Assembly (NCBI GenBank): GCA_013153345.1
Contig: JAADEQ010000041.1
Coordinates: forward strand, 1 to 12,874
From: Campylobacterota bacterium
GTDB lineage: Bacteria; Campylobacterota; Campylobacteria; Campylobacterales; Sulfurovaceae
DNA: 12,874 nt
Direction of reading: 5' to 3'
The notes below the pieces were generated by a model. The model worked only from the letters and a program-made list of their open reading frames with translations. It was not told where the DNA came from and made no database searches. Below are positions 1-6,682 of the stretch, in pieces (within the stretch, counting starts at the first letter, position 1; each line of letters opens with the position of its first letter). The position numbers and the translations under genes are program-made.

Positions 1-1879
1 TTTCTTTATAGCTACTATAAGAGTTGTGTTTAACCTCTAAAAATCTTTTATAAAGCTCTTTTTCCTCATCTTTTTCAAACAGATTCTCATCAACTCTTAA
101 CTCTTGATTTAAATTTATATCTTTTGAGATATTTGCAACTCTTTTAAAGGTAGAAAATAGCTCTTTTGAATTTTTCTCTTTTACAATCTCATCTAAAGCT
201 TTGATTTTTTTAAAGATTGAGTTTATATTTGTATCATTTGAGCTAAGAACTGCAGTTACAATTGATGGATTTACATTTGCAAACTTATAGATTCTCTCAA
301 AGATAAACTCTTTTAACTGCTTCTCATCAAACTCTTTATATAAAGGCTTAAGAAGCTTAAAAATCTCTTCTAACTCAAAATCTATATCATTTGAAATTAT
401 CATTCTAATAATTCCATTTACTGCCCTTCTTAGAGCAAATGGGTCTTTTGAGCCTGTTGGAATTTTGCCAGCACTAAATAGCCCAAAGAGAGTATCAAGC
501 TTAATTGCCATTGCAACAAGTGTACTAAAGAGCGAACTTGGAAGAGGGCTTTTATCGCCTGTTGGAAGATATTGCTCTTTTATTGCGCTATATACAAGCT
601 CATCCTCTCCAAGAGCCTTTGCATAATAATATCCCATTAGCCCTTGAAGCTCTGTAAACTCATATACCATCTCACTCAATAGGTCTGCTTTTGCTAACTC
701 TATTGCCCTTTTTAAGAGTCTCTTTATATCTTTATTTGGATACTCTTTTTCTAATCTATCTTTATATAGCTCATATAAAATTTCAATAATCTTATCTTCT
801 CTATCAATCTTATCTTTTAAGCTACCAAGCCCATCAATAAATTGCACCTGCTCAAGCCCTTTTGTGCTAAGCCCTCTTTTTAAATCATTCTTATAAAAAA
901 ACAAAGCATCCTCAAGCCTTGCTCTAAGAACCCTCTCATTTCCAGCAATAATTTTGCTAAAATCATTAGTTACTGCATTGCTAACTACAATAAAATTGTT
1001 TGTTAAACTCCCATCTTTAAAGACAGCAAAATATCTTTGGTGCTCTTTCATTGAAGTAATAATAACCTCTTTTGGAAGCTCTAAAAACTTCTTATCAAAG
1101 CTTCCAATTAAAGATGTTGGATACTCTGTAATTGCTACAACCTCTTTTAAGAGCTCTTTATCAATCTCAACCTCAACACTCTTTTCTTTTTCAATCTCTT
1201 TTATTCCATCTACTACTTTTTTTTCTCTATTTTTAGCACTTAATATAACATTTCCATCTTCTAAAGTCTTCTCATAATTGCTAAAATTAACCTCTCTAAG
1301 GGGCTTTTGATTCATCCTATGAACGCGAGTGGTATTATTTGCTCTAACTTTAAAAAGCTCAATATCAACAACCTCATCATCTAAAAGAGCAACAATCCAT
1401 CTAATTGGGCGGATAAACTCATCTTTTAAATCCCCCCATCTCATCGCTTTTCCAAAATTCATACTCTTTAGCCACCTATAAACAATCTCTCCTAAGAGCT
1501 CTTTTGACTCAATTCCTTTTTCCTCTTTTTTATAATATAAAACTTCGCTATTTCCCTTTGTGGTTGTTGTTAGGTTATCAATCTCAACTCCGCACTTTTT
1601 TGCAAACCCTAAAGCTGCCTTTGTTGGCTGGTTATCTTTATATGCAATATTAAGAGGAGGCCCAAAAAACTCAACAACTCTATCTTCTTGCTTTAGAGGA
1701 AAGTTTGGGCTAATAATAGAGAGTCTTCTTGGAGTATACTCAAATTTAAAGTCACTTTCTAATCTATACTCTTTTAATAAACTACCCCAAGATTTTTCAA
1801 TCTCATCTAAAATCTTTAGAAGCGGAAGTGCAGGAAGCTCTTCTACTCCAATCTCAACTAATAAAGGTGCTCTTTTCAA
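1..1879 (-). CDS. glyS: Glycyl-tRNA synthetase beta subunit (3' end beyond window)
   Basis: Beta subunit of the bacterial alpha2beta2 glycyl-tRNA synthetase, a cytoplasmic enzyme that charges tRNA-Gly; the beta chain mainly binds tRNA, while the catalytic core is in GlyQ, which is not in this window. The reading frame is open for 626 codons to the left edge. The N-terminus reads LVEIGVEELPALPL, typical of GlyS. Further on are KAMRWGD and FIRPIRWIVALL (the family's MRWG...F.RP. motif) and, near residue 470-480, GKIPTGSKDPFALRRAVNG, the strongest GlyS signature. Family members are usually about 670-700 residues, so roughly 45-70 C-terminal residues are missing. I chose the TTG at 1877-1879 because GGAGAAG lies 5-11 bases upstream and homology begins at once; no ATG fits. 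It lies downstream of the coiled-coil membrane protein gene on the same strand, with a 152-bp gap. Confidence 0.94.
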   Translation of the reverse strand, partial: MKRAPLLVEIGVEELPALPLLKILDEIEKSWGSLLKEYRLESDFKFEYTPRRLSIISPNFPLKQEDRVVEFFGPPLNIAYKDNQPTKAALGFAKKCGVEIDNLTTTTKGNSEVLYYKKEEKGIESKELLGEIVYRWLKSMNFGKAMRWGDLKDEFIRPIRWIVALLDDEVVDIELFKVRANNTTRVHRMNQKPLREVNFSNYEKTLEDGNVILSAKNREKKVVDGIKEIEKEKSVEVEIDKELLKEVVAITEYPTSLIGSFDKKFLELPKEVIITSMKEHQRYFAVFKDGSLTNNFIVVSNAVTNDFSKIIAGNERVLRARLEDALFFYKNDLKRGLSTKGLEQVQFIDGLGSLKDKIDREDKIIEILYELYKDRLEKEYPNKDIKRLLKRAIELAKADLLSEMVYEFTELQGLMGYYYAKALGEDELVYSAIKEQYLPTGDKSPLPSSLFSTLVAMAIKLDTLFGLFSAGKIPTGSKDPFALRRAVNGIIRMIISNDIDFELEEIFKLLKPLYKEFDEKQLKEFIFERIYKFANVNPSIVTAVLSSNDTNINSIFKKIKALDEIVKEKNSKELFSTFKRVANISKDINLNQELRVDENLFEKDEEKELYKRFLEVKHNSYSSYKE

Positions 1880-2031
1880 AACTACTTCTCCAATAATAAA
1901 TTTTAATAGCTGGTAAAATTTTATCTAAAGCAAATTTAAAATAATAACTGATGTTGAGCCTTTAATAGAAAAAATTTGACTAATATCTAATTGGCTCTTT
2001 TTTGGAGGAGAGAGTAGGAGGGATTCTCCTA
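1880..2031. other. Intergenic spacer between glyS and the coiled-coil membrane protein gene
   Basis: This 152-bp spacer holds no open frame worth calling. It contains the glyS ribosome site, a possible -10 box, and next to the upstream gene's stop a small inverted repeat (TAGGAG at 2015-2020 pairing with CTCCTA at 2026-2031). On the minus strand that hairpin is not followed by a T tract, so it is not a standard intrinsic terminator. Confidence 0.5.
1918..1923 (-). promoter_or_regulatory. Possible -10 box for glyS
   Basis: On the minus strand the sequence TAAAAT lies about 39 bases upstream of the glyS TTG, preceded by T-rich DNA. Campylobacterota promoters often have a recognisable -10 box but no clear -35 box, and none is visible here. 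It would give a leader of about 30 bases carrying the GGAGAAG ribosome site. In DNA this AT-rich the match could be chance; glyS could also be read through from the gene upstream, since no terminator is seen between them. Confidence 0.3.
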
Positions 2032-3174
2032 TTAGTGGTAGAGGTTTTTAATTACCTCATTTATTACAATATTTGCGCTCTTTAGACTTGCAACACTCTC
2101 TTCATTTAAGCTTCCATCTTTTTTTGTTACAGGAGTATTCATAAGTTTTATTAGCTCATCTAAGATTAAGAGAGTCTTTTCTACCTCAACTTTTGATGCC
2201 TCGTGTAAATCCTCAATACTATCTGGTTTTTCAATAAATATCATTCTTTTTATCTTAGCATTTTGCTCTTGAAGAATAATATTATATTTTGAAAGTACTA
2301 AGCTTACTTTATTAATGTGGTCAATTACTTTTTGTAGCTGCTCAATCTTCTCTTTTAATTTTTGCTCATATTTCTCTGACCCCTCTTTTACCTTTTGAAC
2401 ATATCTTTTATTTTTTAAAGATTGCAAGAAGGTAGTTATCTTATATACAATTAATCCCACAATAAAAGAGACTACACCAATTAGTGCATACCCTTCTAGT
2501 GCTCCTCCTTTTAGGTTTAGAAGTTCAATATATTTAGCAGCAATTAAGTCTAAATTATTTTTTTGCATAAATGTAGCTGGCTCTAGCTTTAATCCAAGCA
2601 TCTTTGCCCCATATGCAAATAGGGCTGCAGCTACAGCTGCTGCTGATAGGGTTCCATATATAAACCCCTTAAATCTTCCTTTAGAGAGTCTTTTTATCTC
2701 TAAAAGCTCCTCTTTATTATCAAGCTTTATCTCTTGAATAGACTCTTTTATCTCCCCTAAATCTTTAACCTTTAGTTGGTTTAGAAGCTTCATTGAGTCA
2801 GCCACGGTTGTTCTTAAAATTTCATTCTCTTGCTCAATTAACTTTAATGAAGCCTCTTCAAACTTCTCAAGTGTTTGAGAATATTGTTGATAGATGGTAT
2901 AGGTCTTCTTTTTTACCTCTTCAAGTGAGCTATCTAAATCCTCTTTTTTAACTGGAGGAGGAGGCGCTTTTAGGTCTATCTCCTTTTTTTTGACCTCTTC
3001 TTTAACCTCTGCTACCTCCTCTTTAACCTCTTCTTTAATCTCTTGCGTCTGCTCTTTTACCTCTTGGGTAATCTCTTTTGCCTCATTAACCACTTTTTGT
3101 TGCTCCTGTTCATTTTCAGCATCTTTTGGAATCTCTGGCATATTTTTTGGTAGATTTTGATTCTCTTTCTCCAT
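2032..3174 (-). CDS. Uncharacterised two-helix membrane protein with hendecad coiled-coil repeats
   Basis: I do not recognise a named family. The 380-residue protein has five visible parts. Residues 1-33 are polar and Glu/Gln-rich. Residues 34-66 are three tandem 11-residue units, EITQEVKEQTQ, EIKEEVKEEVA and EVKEEVKKKEI, with a hydrophobic spacing of 4-4-3. Next is a short proline run (APPPP, 70-74) and a charged helical region of about 80-165. Two probable membrane helices follow, about 170-192 (Ala-rich) and 228-250 (Gly/Val/Ile-rich), joined by a loop of about 35 residues. The C-terminal part is largely helical, with a probable coiled coil at about 253-310. Lys/Arg next to the helices (KGRFK before the first, LKNKR after the second) suggests both termini are cytoplasmic. 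There is no signal peptide. The ATG is preceded by AAAGG with good spacing and a TATACT box. It is transcribed away from rseP and toward glyS. A scaffold or membrane-shaping role would be speculation. Confidence 0.82.
   Translation of the reverse strand: MEKENQNLPKNMPEIPKDAENEQEQQKVVNEAKEITQEVKEQTQEIKEEVKEEVAEVKEEVKKKEIDLKAPPPPVKKEDLDSSLEEVKKKTYTIYQQYSQTLEKFEEASLKLIEQENEILRTTVADSMKLLNQLKVKDLGEIKESIQEIKLDNKEELLEIKRLSKGRFKGFIYGTLSAAAVAAALFAYGAKMLGLKLEPATFMQKNNLDLIAAKYIELLNLKGGALEGYALIGVVSFIVGLIVYKITTFLQSLKNKRYVQKVKEGSEKYEQKLKEKIEQLQKVIDHINKVSLVLSKYNIILQEQNAKIKRMIFIEKPDSIEDLHEASKVEVEKTLLILDELIKLMNTPVTKKDGSLNEESVASLKSANIVINEVIKNLYH
2977..3075 (-). repeat. Three degenerate 33-bp in-frame repeats (hendecads)
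   Basis: Codons 34-66 of the membrane protein form three consecutive 11-residue units. Hydrophobic residues recur at 35/46/57 (I, I, V) and 39/50/61 (V, V, V); position 43/54 is T then V. Nearly all other positions are E, K or Q. An 11-residue period is typical of right-handed coiled coils or long amphipathic helices. At DNA level the units are degenerate, seen on the plus strand as recurring CCTCTT/TTTAACCTC blocks. Confidence 0.7.
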
Positions 3175-3203
3175 TTTTAAACCTTTATAAAGTAAACTTT
3201 ATT

Positions 3204-3209
3204 AGTATA
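3204..3209 (-). promoter_or_regulatory. -10 box (TATACT) for the membrane protein gene
   Basis: TATACT on the minus strand lies 30-35 bases upstream of the ATG at 3174 and is preceded by a T-rich stretch (TTTTGCTAT). It would give a leader of roughly 20 bases containing the AAAGG ribosome site. No -35 box is evident, as is common in Campylobacterota. Confidence 0.45.
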
Positions 3210-3247
3210 ATAGCAAAATTTTTAAAAGATTTCTATTAAAATATAGA

Positions 3248-3255
3248 TATAAAAT
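3248..3255 (+). promoter_or_regulatory. -10 box (TATAAAAT) for the rseP gene cluster
   Basis: TATAAAAT lies in the divergent spacer about 25 bases ahead of the favoured TTG start of rseP. It is the best -10 candidate for the long plus-strand gene cluster, since the upstream neighbour points the other way. The implied leader is under 20 bases. Confidence 0.4.
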
Positions 3256-3267
3256 TTCAAGATTATT

Positions 3268-3272
3268 AAAGG
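3268..3272 (+). promoter_or_regulatory. Ribosome binding site that decides the rseP start
   Basis: AAAGG ends one base before GTG (3274) but seven bases before TTG (3280), which is in the same frame. Seven bases is normal spacing and one base is too close, so TTG at 3280 is the likelier start. The choice changes the protein by only two residues. Confidence 0.6.
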
Positions 3273-3279
3273 TGTGAAG

Positions 3280-4371
3280 TTGGAGATACTAATATATATA
3301 ATTGTAGCAATATTAGCACTAAGTGTAATTGTTTTTGTTCATGAGCTAGGACACTTTTTGGTTGCAAGAGCTTTTGGAGTAAAGGTTGAGCGCTTTAGTA
3401 TCGGTTTTGGAAAGCCATTTTATAAAAAAGAGTGGGCTGGGACTGAGTGGGCCTTTGCTCCAATCTTGCTTGGTGGGTATGTTAAGATGAAAGGGCAAGA
3501 TGACTCAAACCCTCTTGAGAAAAATTATGAACCAGATAGCTATAGTGCAAAAAAGCCTTGGCAAAGAATCTTAATACTTCTTGCTGGACCTTTGGCAAAT
3601 ATAATTTTAGCCTTTTTTATCTATTTTGTAATTGCAATTAATGGGGCTCCTGTTGTTGCTGCATCAAGCTATCTAAAGCCCGTTGTTGGAAAGGTTATGC
3701 CAAACTCTCCAGCTCAAAAAGCTGGTCTTAAAGAGGGAGATATAATCTTAGAGATTGATGGCAAAAAGATTAAATATTGGTATGAGATTGGAGAGGCAAT
3801 TCAAAGTGCAAAAGAGCCAATTAAGATAAAGATAAAAAGGGGAGATAAAATCTTAACTCTATATTTAAATAGTAGAGTTGAGGATAGAAAAAATGAGTTT
3901 AATGAGACAATAAAGAGAAAAATAATTGGAATTGCTCCAAAGGTTAGCCCAAATGAGGTTATTGAGTTTAATTTAATTGAGGCTATTAAGTATGCTTTTA
4001 ATGAGACGGCAAAAGCTACATTTTTAATTACAAAAGGTGTTCAAAAAATCTCAACAGGAGAGGTTGATTCAAAAAATATTGGAGGAGCAATCACAATTTT
4101 TGATATTATTATGAAGTTTGCAAAAGAGGGTTTTATCTATTTAATTTTTATTATGGCACTAATTTCAGTAAATTTGGGAGTTTTAAATCTGCTTCCAATT
4201 CCAGCTTTGGATGGAGGGCATATTATGTTTAATCTATATGAGTTGGTTACAGGAAAAGAGTTAAATGAGAAGGTTTTATATATATTAACCCTATTTGGAT
4301 GGGCATTTTTAATCTCTTTAATGGTTTTTGGATTGTATAATGATATAAATAGAATATGGGGTGAGAGATGA
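3280..4371 (+). CDS. rseP: RIP metalloprotease RseP (site-2 protease)
   Basis: Inner-membrane zinc metalloprotease of the site-2 family. Relatives cut membrane-anchored anti-sigma factors and leftover signal peptides inside the membrane. From the TTG start it has 363 residues. The zinc motif HELGH is at about residues 21-25 in the first membrane helix. A second hydrophobic region lies at about 92-120, and a single PDZ domain at about 135-205 includes the SPAQKAGLKEGD ligand-groove segment. The conserved NLLPIPALDGGH motif, whose Asp (about 311) is the third zinc ligand, is in the next helix, and a last helix lies near the C-terminus. One PDZ domain contrasts with the two of E. coli RseP. The GTG at 3274 is the alternative start. 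Its stop overlaps the yggS start by four bases (ATGA), so the two are translationally linked. The substrate cannot be told from this window; no sigma or anti-sigma gene is nearby. Confidence 0.94.
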   Translation: MEILIYIIVAILALSVIVFVHELGHFLVARAFGVKVERFSIGFGKPFYKKEWAGTEWAFAPILLGGYVKMKGQDDSNPLEKNYEPDSYSAKKPWQRILILLAGPLANIILAFFIYFVIAINGAPVVAASSYLKPVVGKVMPNSPAQKAGLKEGDIILEIDGKKIKYWYEIGEAIQSAKEPIKIKIKRGDKILTLYLNSRVEDRKNEFNETIKRKIIGIAPKVSPNEVIEFNLIEAIKYAFNETAKATFLITKGVQKISTGEVDSKNIGGAITIFDIIMKFAKEGFIYLIFIMALISVNLGVLNLLPIPALDGGHIMFNLYELVTGKELNEKVLYILTLFGWAFLISLMVFGLYNDINRIWGER

Positions 4372-5057
4372 TTTTAGATAAAGAAGTTTTAAGGGATAGA
4401 CTTGATAGGTTAATTTGGGAGATTGAAGAGGCTAGAATTAAAAGAAGTGAACATCTAATTGTTCAGCTTGTAGTTGTTAGTAAATATACTGAGAGTGAGA
4501 ATATAAGAACTCTTTATGAGCTTGGACAAAGAGCATTTGGCGAAAATCAGGTTCAGCAGCTTGAAAAGAGAGTTAATGAGTTAAATGATTTACCAATTGC
4601 TTGGCACCAAATTGGAACGCTTCAGACCAATAAGATTAATAAATTAATAGATTTAGAGCCATTTTTGCTCCAATCTCTTGATTCAATAAAGCTTGCAAAT
4701 GAGCTAAATAAAAGACTTGAGAAAAAAGATAAAACAATGGATGCTCTGCTTCAGATAAATAGCTCATATGAAGAGAGCAAAAGCGGAGTGAAGCCAGAAG
4801 AGGCAGTTGATATTTATCAAGAGATAAAAGAGAGGTTTAATAGAATCAATCTAAAAGGTGTAATGACAATTGGGGCTCATAGCAAAGATGAGAGCAAGAT
4901 AAGAAAAAGCTTTGAGAGAACCTATAATATTTTTGAAAAGTTACAAAAAGATGGTGCTAAAATTTGCTCAATGGGGATGAGTGGAGATTTTAAAATAGCA
5001 ATTGAGTCTGGTTCTAATATGGTTAGGATAGGGAGTTATCTATTTAGAGAGCCATAA
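4368..5057 (+). CDS. yggS: PLP homeostasis protein YggS (PLPBP, YBL036c family)
   Basis: Cytoplasmic single-domain PLP-binding protein with the fold of alanine racemase's N-terminal domain. It has no known enzymatic activity; family members buffer pyridoxal phosphate and affect amino-acid metabolism. The 229 residues match the family length. The PLP-binding lysine is Lys39 in VVVSKYTE. Other signatures are GENQVQQ, WHQIGTLQTNK, the LKGVMTIG strand, and the phosphate-binding end CSMGMSGDFKIAIESGSNMV followed by RIGSYLF. The usual IFG near the C-terminus is LFREP here, a small departure. The ATG overlaps the rseP stop (ATGA) and has GGGGTGAG upstream, so expression depends on the rseP transcript. 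Its role next to a membrane protease is unclear; co-location may only reflect shared housekeeping expression. Confidence 0.94.
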   Translation: MILDKEVLRDRLDRLIWEIEEARIKRSEHLIVQLVVVSKYTESENIRTLYELGQRAFGENQVQQLEKRVNELNDLPIAWHQIGTLQTNKINKLIDLEPFLLQSLDSIKLANELNKRLEKKDKTMDALLQINSSYEESKSGVKPEEAVDIYQEIKERFNRINLKGVMTIGAHSKDESKIRKSFERTYNIFEKLQKDGAKICSMGMSGDFKIAIESGSNMVRIGSYLFREP

Positions 5058-5066
5058 AGGTAGAGA

Positions 5067-6158
5067 TTGAAGATATTAGTCCATATTTGTTGCTCAGTTG
5101 ATAGCCACTACTTTTTGCAAAAGTTACAAAAAGATTATCCAAAAGCCAAGCTTATTGGTTTTTTTTATGACCCAAATATCCATCCATATAGTGAGTATTA
5201 TCTTAGGCTTTTAGATGTTAAAAGAAGTTGCAATATGCTTGGAATTGAGCTTATTGAGGGGGAGTATGATTTTAGAGCTTGGCTTGAGGCTGTTAGAGGA
5301 TTAGAGGATGAGCCAGAAAAGGGGAAGAGGTGTAGTGTCTGTTTTGATAGAAGATTTGAAGTTAGTGCCAAAAGGGCAAAAGAGTTAGGGTGTGATGCCT
5401 TTACTTCAACTCTTTTGACCTCTCCAAAAAAATCTATTGAGCAGTTAAAAGCTAGTGGAGATGCTTTAGCAAAACAAGAGGGTATAGAGTTTTTAACACT
5501 TGATTATAGAACAAATAGTGGAACTCAAGAGCAAAATAGATTGGCAAAAGAGGATAAGCTCTATCGTCAAAACTATTGTGGATGTATGTTTGCTCTCTCA
5601 AAACAGCGCCAAGCTCAACAGATAGTAGCAAGTGAGCTCTTTTCTCCAATTAATAGACAAATTTTGCCAAACTCAATTGAAGATAAAATTAGACTCTATC
5701 AAAAAAGAGTAGAGTTGGAAGAGAAGGGTATAGAGTATGAGATAGTAAAGAGTCGCTTTTTAAATTGGCGCTTATTATATGGATTAGTTAGACAAAAGGG
5801 TAAGAGTATCCCCTCTTATATTTTAGCCTTCTCAAAGTTAAAGAGAAAATTTAGTAGAGGAAAGGTTGAAAAAGAGATTAATGGAGTATTTTATTTTAAT
5901 CGAGATGAGATAAAATTTATAACTTTAGAGTATTTTAATAAACTAGCCAATAGAGACTATAAGAGTATAAAAGAGCTATATTTTAACCCTTTACCATTTG
6001 AAGAGGAGATTAAAATTAGAGATAAGCTTACTCTATTATCTTATGATTTAAGTGCAATTATAGTAGTTGAAAAAGAGCCTATTGGAAAGTATGAAATACT
6101 CCTTAACTCCACAATATATGAAGATATAAAAGAAAATCTTATAATTTTATCTAAATGA
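5067..6158 (+). CDS. queH: Epoxyqueuosine reductase QueH (DUF208) with long C-terminal extension
   Basis: QueH reduces epoxyqueuosine to queuosine in the anticodon of tRNAs with GUN anticodons, the last step of queuosine synthesis; it replaces the unrelated cobalamin-dependent QueG in many bacteria. The DUF208 cysteine pattern is complete: Cys8-Cys9 in HICCSVDS, Cys89-x-x-Cys92 in KRCSVC, and Cys171-Gly-Cys173 in NYCGC. These are the expected iron-sulfur ligands. The segments FFYDPNIHPYSEY and FTSTLLTSPKKS are also characteristic. Residues from about 190 to 363 lie beyond the core; they are Lys/Glu/Ile-rich and I do not recognise them. The TTG start at 5067 is supported by AAAGG six bases upstream, overlapping the yggS stop; the next in-frame ATG would remove the first two cysteines. 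It ends 74 bases before fabZ. Confidence 0.88.
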   Translation: MKILVHICCSVDSHYFLQKLQKDYPKAKLIGFFYDPNIHPYSEYYLRLLDVKRSCNMLGIELIEGEYDFRAWLEAVRGLEDEPEKGKRCSVCFDRRFEVSAKRAKELGCDAFTSTLLTSPKKSIEQLKASGDALAKQEGIEFLTLDYRTNSGTQEQNRLAKEDKLYRQNYCGCMFALSKQRQAQQIVASELFSPINRQILPNSIEDKIRLYQKRVELEEKGIEYEIVKSRFLNWRLLYGLVRQKGKSIPSYILAFSKLKRKFSRGKVEKEINGVFYFNRDEIKFITLEYFNKLANRDYKSIKELYFNPLPFEEEIKIRDKLTLLSYDLSAIIVVEKEPIGKYEILLNSTIYEDIKENLIILSK

Positions 6159-6232
6159 TACCTAAATAACCAGTTTTTAACATATGTTTGGATAAGATAA
6201 TAACGATATTTTTTAGATAGAGGTATTATAAG
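6159..6232. promoter_or_regulatory. Short gap before fabZ with a possible internal promoter
   Basis: This is the only sizeable gap inside the plus-strand gene cluster (74 bp). It holds GATAAT at 6196-6201 as a weak -10 candidate and the fabZ ribosome site AGAGG at 6219-6223, nine bases before the ATG. No hairpin with a T tract is present, so readthrough from queH is likely. A separate promoter for fabZ-lpxA-clpX-mreBC is possible but not shown. Confidence 0.3.
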
Positions 6233-6682
6233 ATGCTTTATAATGTAGTAGAAATTCAAGAGATTTTGCCGCATCGATATCCATTTTTATTGGTTGATAG
6301 AATTACTGCTTTAGAGCCAGGAGTGATGATTGAAGGGTATAAGAATGTCTCAATCTCAGAGCCTGTATTTCAAGGTCACTTTCCAGGCCATCCAATCTAT
6401 CCAGGAGTTATGATAATTGAGGGAATGGCCCAAGCTGGGGGGGTTTTGGCCTTTAAGAGTATGGATGCAAAAAATCAAGAAGATACGAAAAATAAAGTAG
6501 TATATTTTATGAGTATTGATAAAGCAAAGTTTAGAAAGCCAGTAGTTCCAGGAGATAGATTAGTATATAGATTAAATGTAATTAAAAATAAAGGTGCAGT
6601 TTGGCATCTTGATGCTAAAGCTTATGTAGATGAGAAACTTGTAGCTGAGGCTGAACTTAAAGCTATGATTGTGGATAAATAA
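6233..6682 (+). CDS. fabZ: 3-hydroxyacyl-ACP dehydratase FabZ
   Basis: Cytoplasmic hot-dog-fold enzyme that dehydrates (3R)-3-hydroxyacyl-ACP to trans-2-enoyl-ACP in fatty-acid elongation. The 149-residue length is normal. The N-terminus carries [18 protein letters not shown], a hallmark of FabZ. The active-site block [20 protein letters not shown] contains His49 and Glu63, matching the catalytic pair of characterised FabZ enzymes in both identity and position. Later FRKPVVPGD is also conserved. The ATG has AGAGG at nine bases. The stop overlaps the lpxA start by one base (TAATG), so the two are coupled. This pairing makes sense: FabZ and LpxA draw on the same 3-hydroxyacyl-ACP pool, so the ratio of the two sets the split between phospholipid and lipid A. 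Confidence 0.97.
   Translation: MLYNVVEIQEILPHRYPFLLVDRITALEPGVMIEGYKNVSISEPVFQGHFPGHPIYPGVMIIEGMAQAGGVLAFKSMDAKNQEDTKNKVVYFMSIDKAKFRKPVVPGDRLVYRLNVIKNKGAVWHLDAKAYVDEKLVAEAELKAMIVDK

Larger units (their letters stand above)
3175..3273. promoter_or_regulatory. Divergent promoter region
   Basis: This 99-bp AT-rich spacer lies between two head-to-head genes and must carry promoters for both. On the minus strand TATACT (3204-3209) sits about 30 bases upstream of the membrane protein's ATG. On the plus strand TATAAAAT (3248-3255) sits about 25 bases upstream of the favoured rseP start. The two -10 boxes are about 40 bp apart, so the two polymerases could interfere with each other or share a regulator. 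I see no convincing operator palindrome. Confidence 0.6.

Noticed and set aside
954..1916. Two plus-strand open frames (954-1277 and 1560-1916)
   Set aside because: They lie opposite glyS, whose minus-strand frame is continuous with clear homology. Their Ser/Phe/Leu-rich products are the usual result of reading the reverse of Lys/Glu-rich codons.
1956..2003. GAGCC/GGCTC pair followed by six T on the plus strand as terminator
   Set aside because: The stem is five base pairs with a loop of over 30 bases, and no plus-strand gene ends there.
2015..2031. Inverted repeat TAGGAG/CTCCTA as terminator of the membrane protein gene
   Set aside because: The stem is only six base pairs and no T tract follows on the minus strand, so it does not meet the usual terminator form.
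6156..6228. TGATACCT (6156-6163) pairing with AGGTATTA (6221-6228) to hide the fabZ ribosome site
   Set aside because: The match is eight pairs including one G-U, over a 57-base loop in AT-rich DNA, so chance is likely. Conservation in relatives would be needed to take it up again.
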